Assembly (NCBI GenBank): GCA_910574185.1
Contig: CAJSZQ010000016.1
Coordinates: forward strand, 1 to 64,000
Reading direction: 5' to 3'
Source of the DNA: Lachnospiraceae bacterium
GTDB lineage: Bacteria > Bacillota > Clostridia > Lachnospirales > Lachnospiraceae
DNA length: 64,000 nt
The notes under the pieces were generated by a model that worked only from the letters and a program-made list of their open reading frames with translations, ran no database searches and was not told where the DNA came from. Positions 1-9,592 of the stretch are shown here, in pieces. A program made the translations under genes and the position numbers. Positions within the stretch are counted from its first letter, which is position 1, and every line of letters starts with the position of its first letter.

Positions 1-40
1 CCATGATATTTTCAGTACAACTATATCTTGTATCTTATAG

Positions 41-119
41 ATGGCCCCCAAGCATTAAAATCAGGACGGATTTTGGGTGGCTCTCAAGCTTTAAATTGGT
101 GGCTCCCAAGCATTAGAAT
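41..119. repeat. Three short degenerate direct repeats at the 3' end of the DUF6602-like ORF
   Basis: Copies of GGTGGCTCCCAAGCATTA with a few changes occur at about 41-58, 76-95 and 98-116. The last copy encodes the final residues of the neighbouring ORF; the others lie just past its stop codon. Confidence 0.6.
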
Positions 120-567
120 AATCAGTATTATCTGGTAACCCATTAATTTTAATAGAAACTAATGGTGTCACAGTCCACGAATGCGTTCCTTCACGCTTAA
201 GACTCTTCATTGACTTAATATTATCAATAGCTTTCATTAACTCATCTTTATTCAAAAATGACTTGATTTCTATATTTCCATAAATGGATTCACAGGGAAA
301 TTGTATGTAATTATCTATATACGGAATTATGTACGAAAAAACGCTATCATACACCACCAAATCTAACTGTTTACTTGTATTTCCTTCACTATCAAATGCC
401 TCCCCACCCGACAATCCATAACAAGCCGGCAAAAAAGGTCTGATAACTTTATTGACAATATTTTCTCTTACTGTACCTTTACTGCCATTATGTAATATAT
501 TTTTACTTTGTTCAAAATATCCTTCAAGAATCTTTCCCGATTTAATTAAAGCAGAATAGTAATTCAT
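91..567 (-). CDS. DUF6602-like protein, possibly 3'-truncated
   Basis: Predicted 158-aa soluble protein. The core, with NIEIKSFLNKDELMKAI at about residues 98-114, resembles the DUF6602 family found near mobile or defence genes; its biochemical role is unknown to me. The conserved E-x-K within NIEIKSF recalls a PD-(D/E)XK-type strand, but that is only a suggestion. An AGGAG lies about 12 nt upstream of the ATG. The protein ends in NAWEPPI, and related 18-20-bp sequence recurs twice just downstream (around 41-58 and 76-95), so the 3' end may have been rearranged or shortened. It lies downstream of tuf but beyond the tuf terminator, so it is probably a separate unit. Confidence 0.5.
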   Translation of the reverse strand: MNYYSALIKSGKILEGYFEQSKNILHNGSKGTVRENIVNKVIRPFLPACYGLSGGEAFDSEGNTSKQLDLVVYDSVFSYIIPYIDNYIQFPCESIYGNIEIKSFLNKDELMKAIDNIKSMKSLKREGTHSWTVTPLVSIKINGLPDNTDYSNAWEPPI

Positions 568-654
568 TTTACTTTTTCATCTCCTATTCCCAGTTTAAGA
601 CCTATAGCAAAAAATTTAGAACCAAAGACGCTCTTTTACTAAATTCAAAGTTTC

Positions 655-686
655 AAAAAGGGCTTCCCGATTTCTCGGAAAGCCCC
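655..686 (-). terminator. Terminator of the str operon after tuf
   Basis: Read on the minus strand, GGGCTTTCCGA pairs with TCGGGAAGCCC and is followed by CTTTTTG. It sits about 25 bp beyond the tuf stop codon, as expected for a Rho-independent terminator. Confidence 0.85.
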
Positions 687-708
687 ATAAAATATTGCTT
701 TTTACTAA

Positions 709-1902
709 TTACTCGATGATAGTAGCCACACGACCAGACCCAACAGTACGTCCACCCTCACGGATAGCGAACCGAAGACCCTGCTCCATAGCTACTGGAT
801 GAATCAGCTCAACTGTCATCTCTACGTTATCGCCAGGCATACACATCTCTACACCGTCTGGAAGGTTGCAGACACCTGTTACGTCTGTTGTTCTGAAGTA
901 GAACTGTGGACGATAGTTGTTGAAGAATGGAGTATGACGTCCACCCTCGTCCTTTGTCAGTACGTAAACCTGACCAGTACACTTGGTATGGCATGTTACG
1001 CTGCCTGGTTTAATCAGACACTGACCTCTCTCAATATCTTCTCTCTTGATACCACGAAGAAGCGCGCCGATGTTATCACCAGCCTGACCTTCGTCAAGCA
1101 GCTTACGGAACATCTCGATACCTGTTACGGTTGTCTTCTGCTTCTCTTCCTTGATACCAACGATTTCAACTTCCTCGTTAATGTGGATTGTTCCACGCTC
1201 TACTCTACCTGTAGCAACTGTACCACGACCTGTAATTGTGAATACGTCCTCTACCGGCATAAGGAACGGCTGATCGGTAGCACGCTGTGGATCCGGAATA
1301 TACTCATCAACTGTGTCCATGAGCTCCATAATCTTGTCGCCCCACTCGGAAGCCGGGTTCTCAAGAGCCTTCAGAGCAGAACCCTGGATAATCGGTGTAT
1401 CATCGCCTGGGAACTCGTACTCGTCAAGCTTCTCACGAATCTCCATCTCTACTAACTCAAGCAGCTCCTCATCGTCTACCATATCGCATTTGTTCATGAA
1501 TACAACGATGTAAGGAACGCCTACCTGACGGGAAAGCAGGATATGCTCGCTTGTCTGAGCCATAACGCCGTCAGTTGCAGCTACAACAAGGATAGCTCCG
1601 TCCATCTGAGCCGCGCCAGTAATCATGTTCTTAACGTAGTCAGCATGTCCTGGGCAGTCAACGTGTGCGTAGTGACGCTTTGCTGTCTCGTACTCAACGT
1701 GTGCGGTAGAGATTGTGATTCCACGTTCTCTCTCCTCTGGAGCCTTGTCGATATTATCGAAAGCCACTGCTGCGTTACCTTCTACTCTCTCAGACAAAAC
1801 CTTTGTAATTGCTGCTGTAAGAGTTGTTTTACCATGGTCAACGTGGCCAATGGTACCGATATTACAATGTGGTTTTGTTCTTTCAAATTTAGCTTTTGCC
1901 AT
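709..1902 (-). CDS. tuf: Elongation factor Tu
   Basis: GTPase that carries aminoacyl-tRNA to the ribosomal A site in the cytoplasm. The 397-aa protein starts [16 protein letters not shown]. The G1 motif GHVDHGKT is at about residues 19-26, then DCPGHADY (G3) and NKCDM (G4), followed by the two beta-barrel domains and the standard end GRVATIIE. Length is normal. AAGGAGG lies about 9 nt before the ATG. It is the last gene of the rpsL-rpsG-fusA-tuf operon but also has its own promoter in the 330-bp gap after fusA. Identification is certain from sequence. Confidence 0.99.
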   Translation of the reverse strand: MAKAKFERTKPHCNIGTIGHVDHGKTTLTAAITKVLSERVEGNAAVAFDNIDKAPEERERGITISTAHVEYETAKRHYAHVDCPGHADYVKNMITGAAQMDGAILVVAATDGVMAQTSEHILLSRQVGVPYIVVFMNKCDMVDDEELLELVEMEIREKLDEYEFPGDDTPIIQGSALKALENPASEWGDKIMELMDTVDEYIPDPQRATDQPFLMPVEDVFTITGRGTVATGRVERGTIHINEEVEIVGIKEEKQKTTVTGIEMFRKLLDEGQAGDNIGALLRGIKREDIERGQCLIKPGSVTCHTKCTGQVYVLTKDEGGRHTPFFNNYRPQFYFRTTDVTGVCNLPDGVEMCMPGDNVEMTVELIHPVAMEQGLRFAIREGGRTVGSGRVATIIE

Positions 1903-2232
1903 TTTGAATATCCTCCTTATTCAAGCGCCTTTACAGGCAATTTTATTTTTTCAAGTTTACTCGGCTATTTCTGATTATATTTCATAACGCCGGGTTTTTC
2001 AAGCCTTTTTCATACTTTTTCAATACAAAATATTACATATTGCGCAACGGTTCAGACAAGCCGCCCTGTTGCATGCAGAAATCCATTCACAGTCGCTTTG
2101 CGATGAAATTTAGCGCTCCTAAATCATTTTCTTTGGGTCGTCTCCCTAAGGAACGGGCTTTTCGTCACATCAAGCGCGCGAACCTGTCTAAACTTACTAT
2201 ATTGCTGCAGTTATGATTCAAGACTTATCTTT
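1903..2232 (-). other. Non-coding gap between fusA and tuf
   Basis: No convincing gene is present; the ORFs here are shadows. The tuf-proximal 100 bp holds the tuf promoter and ribosome binding site. The fusA-proximal part (about 2040-2200) is GC-rich and may fold, but I recognise no named RNA. Confidence 0.6.
1974..2002 (-). promoter_or_regulatory. Sigma-A promoter for tuf
   Basis: On the minus strand TTGAAA (1997-2002) and TATAAT (1974-1979) are separated by exactly 17 bp, about 70 bp upstream of the tuf ATG. EF-Tu can therefore be made independently of the rest of the str operon. Confidence 0.85.
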
Positions 2233-4353
2233 TTATTTACCATCTTTTCCAGATAATACTTTCTCCTGAACCGACTTCGGTACCGGCTCATACTTCTCAA
2301 AGAACATAGAGTAATTACCGCGTCCCTGTGTCCTGGAACGAAGGTCGGTAGAGTAACCGAACATCTCGGAAAGCGGTACGAATCCGCGTACAATCTTTCC
2401 TCCGCCTAAATCGTCCATACCTTCGATACGTCCGCGGCGTGAATTGATATCGCCGATCACATCTCCCATATACTCCTCCGGCATGGTTACCTCAACCTTC
2501 ATGATAGGCTCAAGGAGTACCGGAGCAGCCTTCTTCATCGCATCCTTGAATGCAAGAGAGCCGGCAATGTGGAACGCCATCTCACTGGAGTCCACTTCAT
2601 GGTAAGACCCGTCGTATACATTGGCATGAACGCCTACTACCGGGAATCCTCCAAGAATACCGGACTTCATAGCCTCTTCAATACCCTCGCCTACTGCCGG
2701 GATATATTCCTTCGGAATAGCACCGCCGACTACGGTAGACTCGAATTTGAACAGCTCCTCGCCGTTGGCATCCATAGGCTCGAACTTAACTTTACAGTGT
2801 CCGTACTGTCCACGTCCGCCTGACTGCTTCGCATACTTACTGTCAACTTCGACAGCCTTAGTAAATGCTTCTTTATATGCAACCTGAGGCGCACCTACAT
2901 TAGCTTCTACCTTAAATTCACGCAGAAGTCTGTCTACAATAATCTCAAGATGGAGCTCTCCCATACCTGCGATAATCGTCTGACCTGTCTCCTGATCCGT
3001 ATGAGCGCGGAAGGTCGGGTCTTCTTCTGCAAGCTTTGCAAGAGACTCGCCCAGCTTGCCCTGAGAAGCCTTGGTCTTCGGCTCGATTGCCAGCTCGATA
3101 ACCGGCTCTGGGAACTCCATAGACTCAAGGATTACCGGATGCTGCTCGTCACAGATGGTATCACCTGTAGTCGTCAGCTTAAATCCGATTGCCGCTGCAA
3201 TATCTCCGGAATACACTTTATCAAGCTCTTCCCTCTTATTTGCATGCATCTGCAGGATACGTCCCACACGCTCTTTCTTGCCCTTGGTTGCATTCAGCAC
3301 GTACGAACCGGAATTTAAGGTTCCTGAATACACCCGGAAATATGCAAGCTTACCAACAAATGGGTCCGTCATAATCTTAAATGCCAGCGCTGAGAACGGC
3401 TCATCGTCTGACGAGTGTCTCTCAACTTCATTTCCGTCTTCATCTGTACCGGTAATCGCCGGGATATCAAGCGGAGACGGCATAAATTCAATGACTGCAT
3501 CCAGAAGCTTCTGAACGCCTTTGTTTCTATAAGCCGTACCGCAGCATACCGGAACTGCATCGCAGGTACAGGTTGCCTTTCTAAGAACAGCTTTCAGCTC
3601 CTCAGTAGAAGGCTCCTCTCCTTCCAGATACGCCATCATCAGATCGTCATCCAACTCACAAATCTTCTCTACCAGCTCTGTACGATATAATTCAGCGTCA
3701 TCCTTCATATCATCCGGTACATCTACAATTGAAATATCATCGCCCTTATCGTCATTATAGATATAGGCTTTCATCTCAAACAAATCAATGATTCCCTTGA
3801 AATCATCCTCTTTGCCGATTGGGAGCTGAATGCAGATTGCATTCTTGCCCAATCTGGTCTTAATCTGTTCTACTGCATTGTAGAAATCAGCGCCCAAAAT
3901 GTCCATCTTATTTATAAATGCCATTCTGGGTACGTTATACGTGTCTGCCTGACGCCATACATTCTCTGACTGAGGTTCCACACCGCCTTTTGCGCAGAAT
4001 ACACCCACAGCGCCGTCCAGCACACGAAGCGAACGCTCAACCTCTACTGTAAAGTCAACGTGTCCCGGAGTATCAATGATATTGATACGGTGCTCAAGAG
4101 CGCCCTCCTTCGGCTTGCAGTTCTCCTGCAAAGTCCAATGACAGGTCGTGGCAGCAGAAGTAATTGTGATACCCCTTTCCTGCTCCTGGGCCATCCAGTC
4201 CATGGTAGCAGTACCCTCATGAGTATCGCCAATCTTATGATTTACACCGGTATAGTAAAGAATACGCTCTGTAGTCGTAGTCTTACCAGCGTCAATATGC
4301 GCCATAATACCGATATTTCTGGTTCTCTCCAATGGATATTCTCTTCCAGCCAT
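2233..4353 (-). CDS. fusA: Elongation factor G
   Basis: GTPase that drives ribosomal translocation and works with RRF in recycling. The 706-aa protein begins [20 protein letters not shown]; it has AHIDAGKTT (G1) near residue 20, DTPGHVDF (G3) and NKMD (G4), then domains II-V with a normal C-terminus. The start follows GGAGGCAATA. It begins 16 bp after the rpsG stop codon, so it is translated from the str operon message. A single full-length copy is seen, with no sign of fusidic-acid-type truncation. Confidence 0.99.
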   Translation of the reverse strand: MAGREYPLERTRNIGIMAHIDAGKTTTTERILYYTGVNHKIGDTHEGTATMDWMAQEQERGITITSAATTCHWTLQENCKPKEGALEHRINIIDTPGHVDFTVEVERSLRVLDGAVGVFCAKGGVEPQSENVWRQADTYNVPRMAFINKMDILGADFYNAVEQIKTRLGKNAICIQLPIGKEDDFKGIIDLFEMKAYIYNDDKGDDISIVDVPDDMKDDAELYRTELVEKICELDDDLMMAYLEGEEPSTEELKAVLRKATCTCDAVPVCCGTAYRNKGVQKLLDAVIEFMPSPLDIPAITGTDEDGNEVERHSSDDEPFSALAFKIMTDPFVGKLAYFRVYSGTLNSGSYVLNATKGKKERVGRILQMHANKREELDKVYSGDIAAAIGFKLTTTGDTICDEQHPVILESMEFPEPVIELAIEPKTKASQGKLGESLAKLAEEDPTFRAHTDQETGQTIIAGMGELHLEIIVDRLLREFKVEANVGAPQVAYKEAFTKAVEVDSKYAKQSGGRGQYGHCKVKFEPMDANGEELFKFESTVVGGAIPKEYIPAVGEGIEEAMKSGILGGFPVVGVHANVYDGSYHEVDSSEMAFHIAGSLAFKDAMKKAAPVLLEPIMKVEVTMPEEYMGDVIGDINSRRGRIEGMDDLGGGKIVRGFVPLSEMFGYSTDLRSRTQGRGNYSMFFEKYEPVPKSVQEKVLSGKDGK

Positions 4354-4369
4354 TATTGCCTCCTAAAAT

Positions 4370-4897
<528 letters not shown>

Positions 4898-4935
4898 TTA
4901 ATTCATCGGTACTCACATGTGTCGTTCTAATGATA

Positions 4936-5104
4936 CTGTGTAGTGCACAGGGCATACCTCGTCAAATGAGATGCTCTCCGTCAGATACGCATTGTCTATC
5001 TGCGGAGGCATATCTAAACCCTGCAACTTACTTCATCATAGTTCTGTTTGTGAATATTCCATTCATAATGAAGTTCTTCATCACTCTGCTTCTGTAGAAC
5101 AGAG
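4936..5104 (-). promoter_or_regulatory. Structured intercistronic region between rpsL and rpsG
   Basis: Strong inverted repeats fill this gap: 4971-4987 with 4997-5011 (bulged stem of about 15 bp), 5067-5080 (ATGAAG/CTTCAT) and 5084-5104 (CTCTG/CAGAG plus TTCT/AGAA). The segment 4953-4974 can pair in a way that competes with the long stem. The position suits autogenous control by S7 or attenuation, but I know no exact named motif that matches. Confidence 0.45.
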
Positions 5105-5150
5105 TAATCTCTAAAACTTATACTGCGCGAACGCCGTATTTGTCAAGAAC

Positions 5151-5573
5151 TTACTTTTTCGCGTCTTTTGGTCTCTTTGCGCCGTATTTGGAGCGAGCCT
5201 GACGTCTCTTAGCAACACCTGCTGTATCCAGCGTACCTCTGACAATATGATATCTGGTACCTGGCAGGTCCTTCACACGTCCGCCACGAATCAGTACAAC
5301 ACTATGCTCCTGAAGGTTGTGTCCTTCTCCTGGGATATAGCTTGTTACCTCGATTCCGTTAGAAAGACGAACTCTGGCAATCTTACGAAGCGCTGAATTA
5401 GGCTTCTTCGGCGTAGCTGTCTTAACTGCGGTACATACGCCTCTCTTCTGAGGAGCAGAAGTATCTGTCGCTCTTTTTCTCAAAGAATTGTACCCTTTCT
5501 GAAGTGCCGGAGCTGTAGACTTCTTAGCATAAGTCTGACGTCCTTTTCTAACTAACTGGTTAAATGTTGGCAT
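5151..5573 (-). CDS. rpsL: Small ribosomal subunit protein S12
   Basis: Decoding-centre protein of the 30S subunit. The 140-aa protein starts [14 protein letters not shown]; it contains [11 protein letters not shown], including the lysine associated with streptomycin response in wild-type form, and ends in a lysine-rich tail. GTAGGAGGTGAAAAGAA precedes the ATG. It is the first gene of the str operon and has a near-consensus promoter upstream. Confidence 0.99.
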   Translation of the reverse strand: MPTFNQLVRKGRQTYAKKSTAPALQKGYNSLRKRATDTSAPQKRGVCTAVKTATPKKPNSALRKIARVRLSNGIEVTSYIPGEGHNLQEHSVVLIRGGRVKDLPGTRYHIVRGTLDTAGVAKRRQARSKYGAKRPKDAKK

Positions 5574-5668
5574 TTCTTTTCACCTCCTACAATAAAATAA
5601 GTTACTGGTTCAACATCAATATGTCTACACGCGCACAAAAAACAATGCGTTTTCATGCACGCCAGATT

Positions 5669-5697
5669 ATTCTAGTATGTTTTATGATAAATGTCAA
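5669..5697 (-). promoter_or_regulatory. Sigma-A promoter of the str operon
   Basis: Minus-strand TTGACA (5692-5697) and TAGAAT (5669-5674) with a 17-bp spacer. The -35 box overlaps the last codons of the upstream SGNH gene. The leader to rpsL is about 90 nt. Confidence 0.85.
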
Positions 5698-7145
5698 GGA
5701 TTTTTATAACATATTGTGTCATTTCCCTCGATTGTAAAAATCTCCATAGCATCTTTGTATTGTCTGTATTCCTCCGTCAATATCGTCGTCTCATATCCCG
5801 ACTCAGTCCAGTTCAAATCATATACGCTCTCTCCACCTAACCTAAGCCACCCTCGATATAAATAAGAATCCGTATTCCAGACAATCTTTGTCAGTTTCTT
5901 CCCCTTTTCAACCGTCAGACTATCTTTATGAAGCCTCTCTTCTTCAATGTCATCGCTGTCAGTCAGAATGCTTTCCAGCGCCGGGTTCAAATCCATTGCC
6001 GCCATTCGTTCATAATCAAAATATTCGTTGGCAAAGGTATATTCGGCAACTTCAAATACTACGCACTCCGGTTTGAAGATATTAAAATAATACGGAAAAT
6101 CTATCACATTCTGATAATCATGCACAAAAATATATTCGCCAAACCCGTTTTCCAGATATTTATATCCATAGATATTCAGATAACTCCCCTGAAAAACTAA
6201 AGCTCTTGGCGCTCCTTCTTCCAAACGCTCCTGATTCATATAATACTCAAATGCATCATAGTTTTCATTCAATGAAAGTTCTTGTTTATATTCCTCCGTC
6301 AGACTGTCGCATGACATATTAACCCAAATGCTTGGAACCGTCTCCTCAATCGGAAATTCCGAGACAGGCAGCGTCGTCTCCAGTATCTCATCATAGACTA
6401 TATCTTCCTCGCCATTGACATGCACCTGCGGAATCTTTTCCCGCATTGCGGCAAGAATCTGATTTGTTCCATATAAAGCTCCCAAATCATTCCAATGATT
6501 AGCGTCATATTTTTTATTAAATACCGTTTCACCTTCCGCCGTTTTTTCCTTCAAAATCACCGTATTGTCGATATAGTTCACTCCTCTTACATCCAGCGCT
6601 CTCAAAAATAAATCCACCCATTCTCGGTCATAATTCTCTCCTTCTGGAAGATATTGTGTTAAAACCGCGGGCTTGGCAGGTTCAAAAACAAACAAAAAAG
6701 GGACGTTTCTTTCCGTACAATAATCCTGAATCTTCAGAACCATATCTGCAAATACTTCATGATATTCACTATAACCTGGATATACGCTTCGTCCGGCGCC
6801 AAAAACATACCCTTCCTTTCCGTAAACATAAGATGGATGCACCATTTTTTCAAAAATCCTGTCATTTAAAATGGTATAAGATAAAATCATCTCATCGCGC
6901 AGCCCAATACGGTCGCTCACATAATTCTCAATATTTTCTGTTAATCTTTTCTCTTTCCCTTCTTCAGATTCCTCTTCCTCATAATTTTCTTCATTATACT
7001 CCCTCTTTTTTACCGAAAATGGGTTTTTCGCCAGTTCACGATTGTCAATGACAGAGACGGCATTTTCTTCAAAATTAAATGTCAGGATTGGAATTAGGAT
7101 AATCAGGGCAAAGCATATGACAGTTATTACTTTCAATCTCCTCAT
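5694..7145 (-). CDS. SGNH/AlgX-like (DHHW-type) O-acetylation accessory protein
   Basis: Predicted 483-aa exported, membrane-anchored protein. Residues 5-23 (VITVICFALIILIPILTF) form a single N-terminal signal anchor; the rest is extracytoplasmic. The arrangement YVYGKEGYVFG, then FVFEPAKP, then YDANHWNDLGA resembles AlgJ/AlgX/DHHW proteins that complete acetyl transfer to surface polysaccharide. It starts 13 bp after the upstream MBOAT gene, the classic partner of this family, so the two probably form one operon. The acceptor polymer cannot be read from sequence. Plain C-terminal homology is weak. Confidence 0.75.
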   Translation of the reverse strand: MRRLKVITVICFALIILIPILTFNFEENAVSVIDNRELAKNPFSVKKREYNEENYEEEESEEGKEKRLTENIENYVSDRIGLRDEMILSYTILNDRIFEKMVHPSYVYGKEGYVFGAGRSVYPGYSEYHEVFADMVLKIQDYCTERNVPFLFVFEPAKPAVLTQYLPEGENYDREWVDLFLRALDVRGVNYIDNTVILKEKTAEGETVFNKKYDANHWNDLGALYGTNQILAAMREKIPQVHVNGEEDIVYDEILETTLPVSEFPIEETVPSIWVNMSCDSLTEEYKQELSLNENYDAFEYYMNQERLEEGAPRALVFQGSYLNIYGYKYLENGFGEYIFVHDYQNVIDFPYYFNIFKPECVVFEVAEYTFANEYFDYERMAAMDLNPALESILTDSDDIEEERLHKDSLTVEKGKKLTKIVWNTDSYLYRGWLRLGGESVYDLNWTESGYETTILTEEYRQYKDAMEIFTIEGNDTICYKNP

Positions 7146-7158
7146 AGCGAATATCTCC

Positions 7159-8658
7159 TTAATACTGAAAATAAATAAATGGACTATAGGTAGAGTTAAT
7201 CATAAAAAGAATCGCCAGCACAAAAACGACAAACAGCACAGCTTCCTGTAGAATAAATCCCATTTTACAATTTGAAAACCTTCGATACCATTCTCGTATG
7301 TTTTCTCCGCCAAGTGCAAAAGAACCTACAGCACCGATAATCGCCAATGTAAGAATCTCTTTATCGAAATAATACTTCCATGACCAATATACGGTGTCAA
7401 CCTGAAGTCTGCCAAACATGAGCTTCAACCAATCCCACAATTCTTCAAAATCCGGAAATCTAAAAAACTGCCAGCAGAAAAAAGTGATTCCCATTGTAAC
7501 AAACCATTTCAATATCCTCGGCTGCTTTTGATAGAATTTCTTATTCCTTACCACACGTTCCAGTATAACCATAGCTCCATTTATTCCGCCCCAGAGAATA
7601 TAATTCCATCCAGCTCCATGCCAGATTCCAGTCAAAGCAAATACTACCGCAACGTTCCGTATTGCCTTCCGTTCACCTCTCCTGCTGCCTCCAAGTGGAA
7701 AATAAACATACTCCCGAAACCATTTACCCAAAGAAATATGCCAACGCCGCCAAAATTCCGAAATGGAGCTGGAACGATATGGAAAGTCAAAGTTTTCCTG
7801 AAATTCAAATCCCAATAACCTGGCCAGTCCAATTGCAATGTCTGAATAACCGGAAAAATCATAATAAATCTCCAGCATATACAAAAAAGCCATTCCCCAC
7901 CCGGTAATAATATCTGTCTCACCGGCCGTCACGTTACTGATACAACTGCCAAACTGGTCTGCCAAAATCAGTTTTTTTGCAAACCCAATCATAATCCGAT
8001 TCAGCCCCGATACAAATCTCTCCAAAGTTATTATTCGATCGTCAAATTTGGCAGAAAATTCCTTCCACAATACAATTGGTCCTGAAATAACCTTTGGGAA
8101 AAACGACAAATATAGCGCACAATCAATAAAAGTTCCGCTCGGCGCATCACCACGGTAAATATCAGCCAAATAAGAAATTGCAGAAAAAGTAATGAAAGAA
8201 ATACCGAGAGGCGCCATAACAGTCTCTTTTGCCAAATTATCTCTAAATAAAAAATTCCATATCTCTGCCCATAGCGGCATATATTTGAAATGTATGAAAC
8301 AAAACAATATCATCAATATCGCAAACGCCAAAAGAAACACCGACAATGATATCTTTCTGCATAACCTGTTTTCTTCTTCCGTCTGTTCGTATACCTGTAT
8401 ATAGCGATTACGATTATTACTAATCCAACAACCTGCTGACCAGACACCAAGTATATAAATGATAAGTTTTAAAACATCATCGAAGCAAGCCCACATGTAA
8501 AAAAGCATGCTCAACGCTATCAAGGTTAAATCTTTTACGCGGAATTTTATAAAAACTGAAGAAAACGTCCTTCTTTTCTCCAGAAAATCTACAATAAAAT
8601 AAATGGATATTATAATAGGGAAATATACAAAAATAAAAATTGGCGTGGTAAAATTCAT
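7159..8658 (-). CDS. MBOAT-family O-acyltransferase (AlgI/DltB-like)
   Basis: Multi-pass membrane enzyme predicted to move an acyl (usually acetyl) group across the membrane to a surface polysaccharide. I chose the ATG at 8658 (MNFTTPIFIFVYFP), which gives 499 aa; the 18 upstream codons lack family resemblance. About ten hydrophobic helices are visible. The MBOAT core is clear: FYDFSGYSDIAIGLARLLGF, then FWRRWHISLGKWFREYVYFP, then LTGIWHGAGWNYILWG with the catalytic histidine in WHGAGW. It is followed by the SGNH partner gene. AlgI-type is likelier than DltB because no dlt genes are adjacent. Confidence 0.9.
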   Translation of the reverse strand: MNFTTPIFIFVYFPIIISIYFIVDFLEKRRTFSSVFIKFRVKDLTLIALSMLFYMWACFDDVLKLIIYILGVWSAGCWISNNRNRYIQVYEQTEEENRLCRKISLSVFLLAFAILMILFCFIHFKYMPLWAEIWNFLFRDNLAKETVMAPLGISFITFSAISYLADIYRGDAPSGTFIDCALYLSFFPKVISGPIVLWKEFSAKFDDRIITLERFVSGLNRIMIGFAKKLILADQFGSCISNVTAGETDIITGWGMAFLYMLEIYYDFSGYSDIAIGLARLLGFEFQENFDFPYRSSSISEFWRRWHISLGKWFREYVYFPLGGSRRGERKAIRNVAVVFALTGIWHGAGWNYILWGGINGAMVILERVVRNKKFYQKQPRILKWFVTMGITFFCWQFFRFPDFEELWDWLKLMFGRLQVDTVYWSWKYYFDKEILTLAIIGAVGSFALGGENIREWYRRFSNCKMGFILQEAVLFVVFVLAILFMINSTYSPFIYFQY

Positions 8659-8838
8659 GACGTTCTCTCTTTCATAAAATAGACCCAAAAACACACTTAA
8701 ACATTTTTCCAAATAAATAAAAATCCATACCTGTACGATATATAGATTTTTACTATCATTTTGTATCAGACAGGCACATTATATTACACATATCGACAAA
8801 TATCAACTTCTATTTTACAAAACAAACTGGTGTAACAG

Positions 8839-8867
8839 TTGCTTTATCTCCCTTTCTGTGATACACT
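8839..8867 (+). promoter_or_regulatory. Promoter for queT
   Basis: TTGCTT (8839-8844) and TACACT (8862-8867) are separated by 17 bp. Transcription would start near 8875, leaving a leader of about 160 nt before queT. Confidence 0.6.
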
Positions 8868-8942
8868 CACATAGTCGCAAAGCTCGCAAAAACCAAGGTC
8901 TTATTGGGCTTGCCGCCGATTCCCGGCGTTATGGGAAGGCAG

Positions 8943-8967
8943 CAAAGACATCCGCCGGATATCTTTG
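8943..8967 (+). promoter_or_regulatory. Hairpin in the queT leader
   Basis: CAAAGACATCC pairs with GGATATCTTTG around a 3-nt loop with one mismatch. There is no T-run after it, so it is leader structure, not a terminator. Confidence 0.5.
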
Positions 8968-8982
8968 TTACCCGCTAAGGCG

Positions 8983-9023
8983 CGTGTGTTCGAGACCTTC
9001 CACACGTAAAATAAAACTAAAGG
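8983..9023 (+). promoter_or_regulatory. Probable preQ1-I riboswitch upstream of queT
   Basis: A P1 stem CGTGTG (8983-8988) with CACACG (9001-9006) encloses the C-rich loop TTCGAGACCTTC. It is followed by an A-rich tail ending AAAACTAAAGG that merges with the ribosome binding site. This matches the class I preQ1 layout, in which the tail folds back and hides the Shine-Dalgarno sequence. The downstream gene encodes the expected queuosine-precursor transporter. P2 pairing (CCTT with AAGG) is my reading, so the subclass is not certain. Confidence 0.65.
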
Positions 9024-9035
9024 AGAGAACTGAAT

Positions 9036-9527
9036 ATGAAAAACAAGAACGTAACCTTTCTAACCCAGGCAGCTATGATTGCTGCAATTTATGTCGTGCT
9101 TACCTACGTATTTGCTCCATTCTCATTTGGAGAGATTCAAATACGGATTTCCGAAGCGCTCACCATTTTACCACTATTTACACCGGCTGCTGTCCCCGGA
9201 CTGTTTATCGGATGCTTAATCGGCAATATTTTAGGCGGAGCCATCCTGCCGGATATAGTCTTTGGGAGCATGGCAACTTTAATCGGAGCATTACTTACTT
9301 ACTCTTTAAGGGAGAAAAAGCCTATATTCGGACCGATTCCTCCCATTGCCGCTAACACAGTTATCGTACCTTTTGTACTGCGCTTCGGCTACGGAGTTAA
9401 TCTCCCAATTCCCTTCATGATGCTCACCGTAGGCATCGGAGAAGTAATTTCCTGCGGCATCCTTGGTATGATCTTATATACCGCACTAAGCCGTTACCAC
9501 CGTTTGATTTTCAAAGAAGCTGTATAA
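9036..9527 (+). CDS. queT: Queuosine precursor ECF transporter substrate-binding subunit QueT
   Basis: 163-aa integral membrane protein with five or six hydrophobic helices. QueT proteins are S components of ECF transporters for queuosine precursors used in tRNA wobble modification. Family features include IRISEALTILPLF near residue 45, then GCLIGNILGGAILPDIVFGS, and the final helix with GIGEVISCGILG. AAAGGAGAG precedes the ATG. It is monocistronic, placed between a probable preQ1 riboswitch leader and a bidirectional terminator. No ECF energising module lies nearby; such S units normally share one encoded elsewhere. Confidence 0.93.
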   Translation: MKNKNVTFLTQAAMIAAIYVVLTYVFAPFSFGEIQIRISEALTILPLFTPAAVPGLFIGCLIGNILGGAILPDIVFGSMATLIGALLTYSLREKKPIFGPIPPIAANTVIVPFVLRFGYGVNLPIPFMMLTVGIGEVISCGILGMILYTALSRYHRLIFKEAV

Positions 9528-9534
9528 AATTAAT

Positions 9535-9579
9535 CGCCTCCGGCATACAAGCTGTCATAAAGCTTGTACATCGGAGGCG
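9535..9579. terminator. Bidirectional terminator between queT and the convergent large gene
   Basis: CGCCTCCG pairs with CGGAGGCG, and inside it ATACAAGCT pairs with AAGCTTGTA. A/T-rich sequence lies on both sides, between two converging genes. Confidence 0.85.
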
Positions 9580-9592
9580 AAACCTTATCCTT

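Noticed and set aside
799..1987. Long plus-strand ORFs opposite tuf
   Set aside because: Antisense shadows of a certain EF-Tu gene; no ribosome binding sites.
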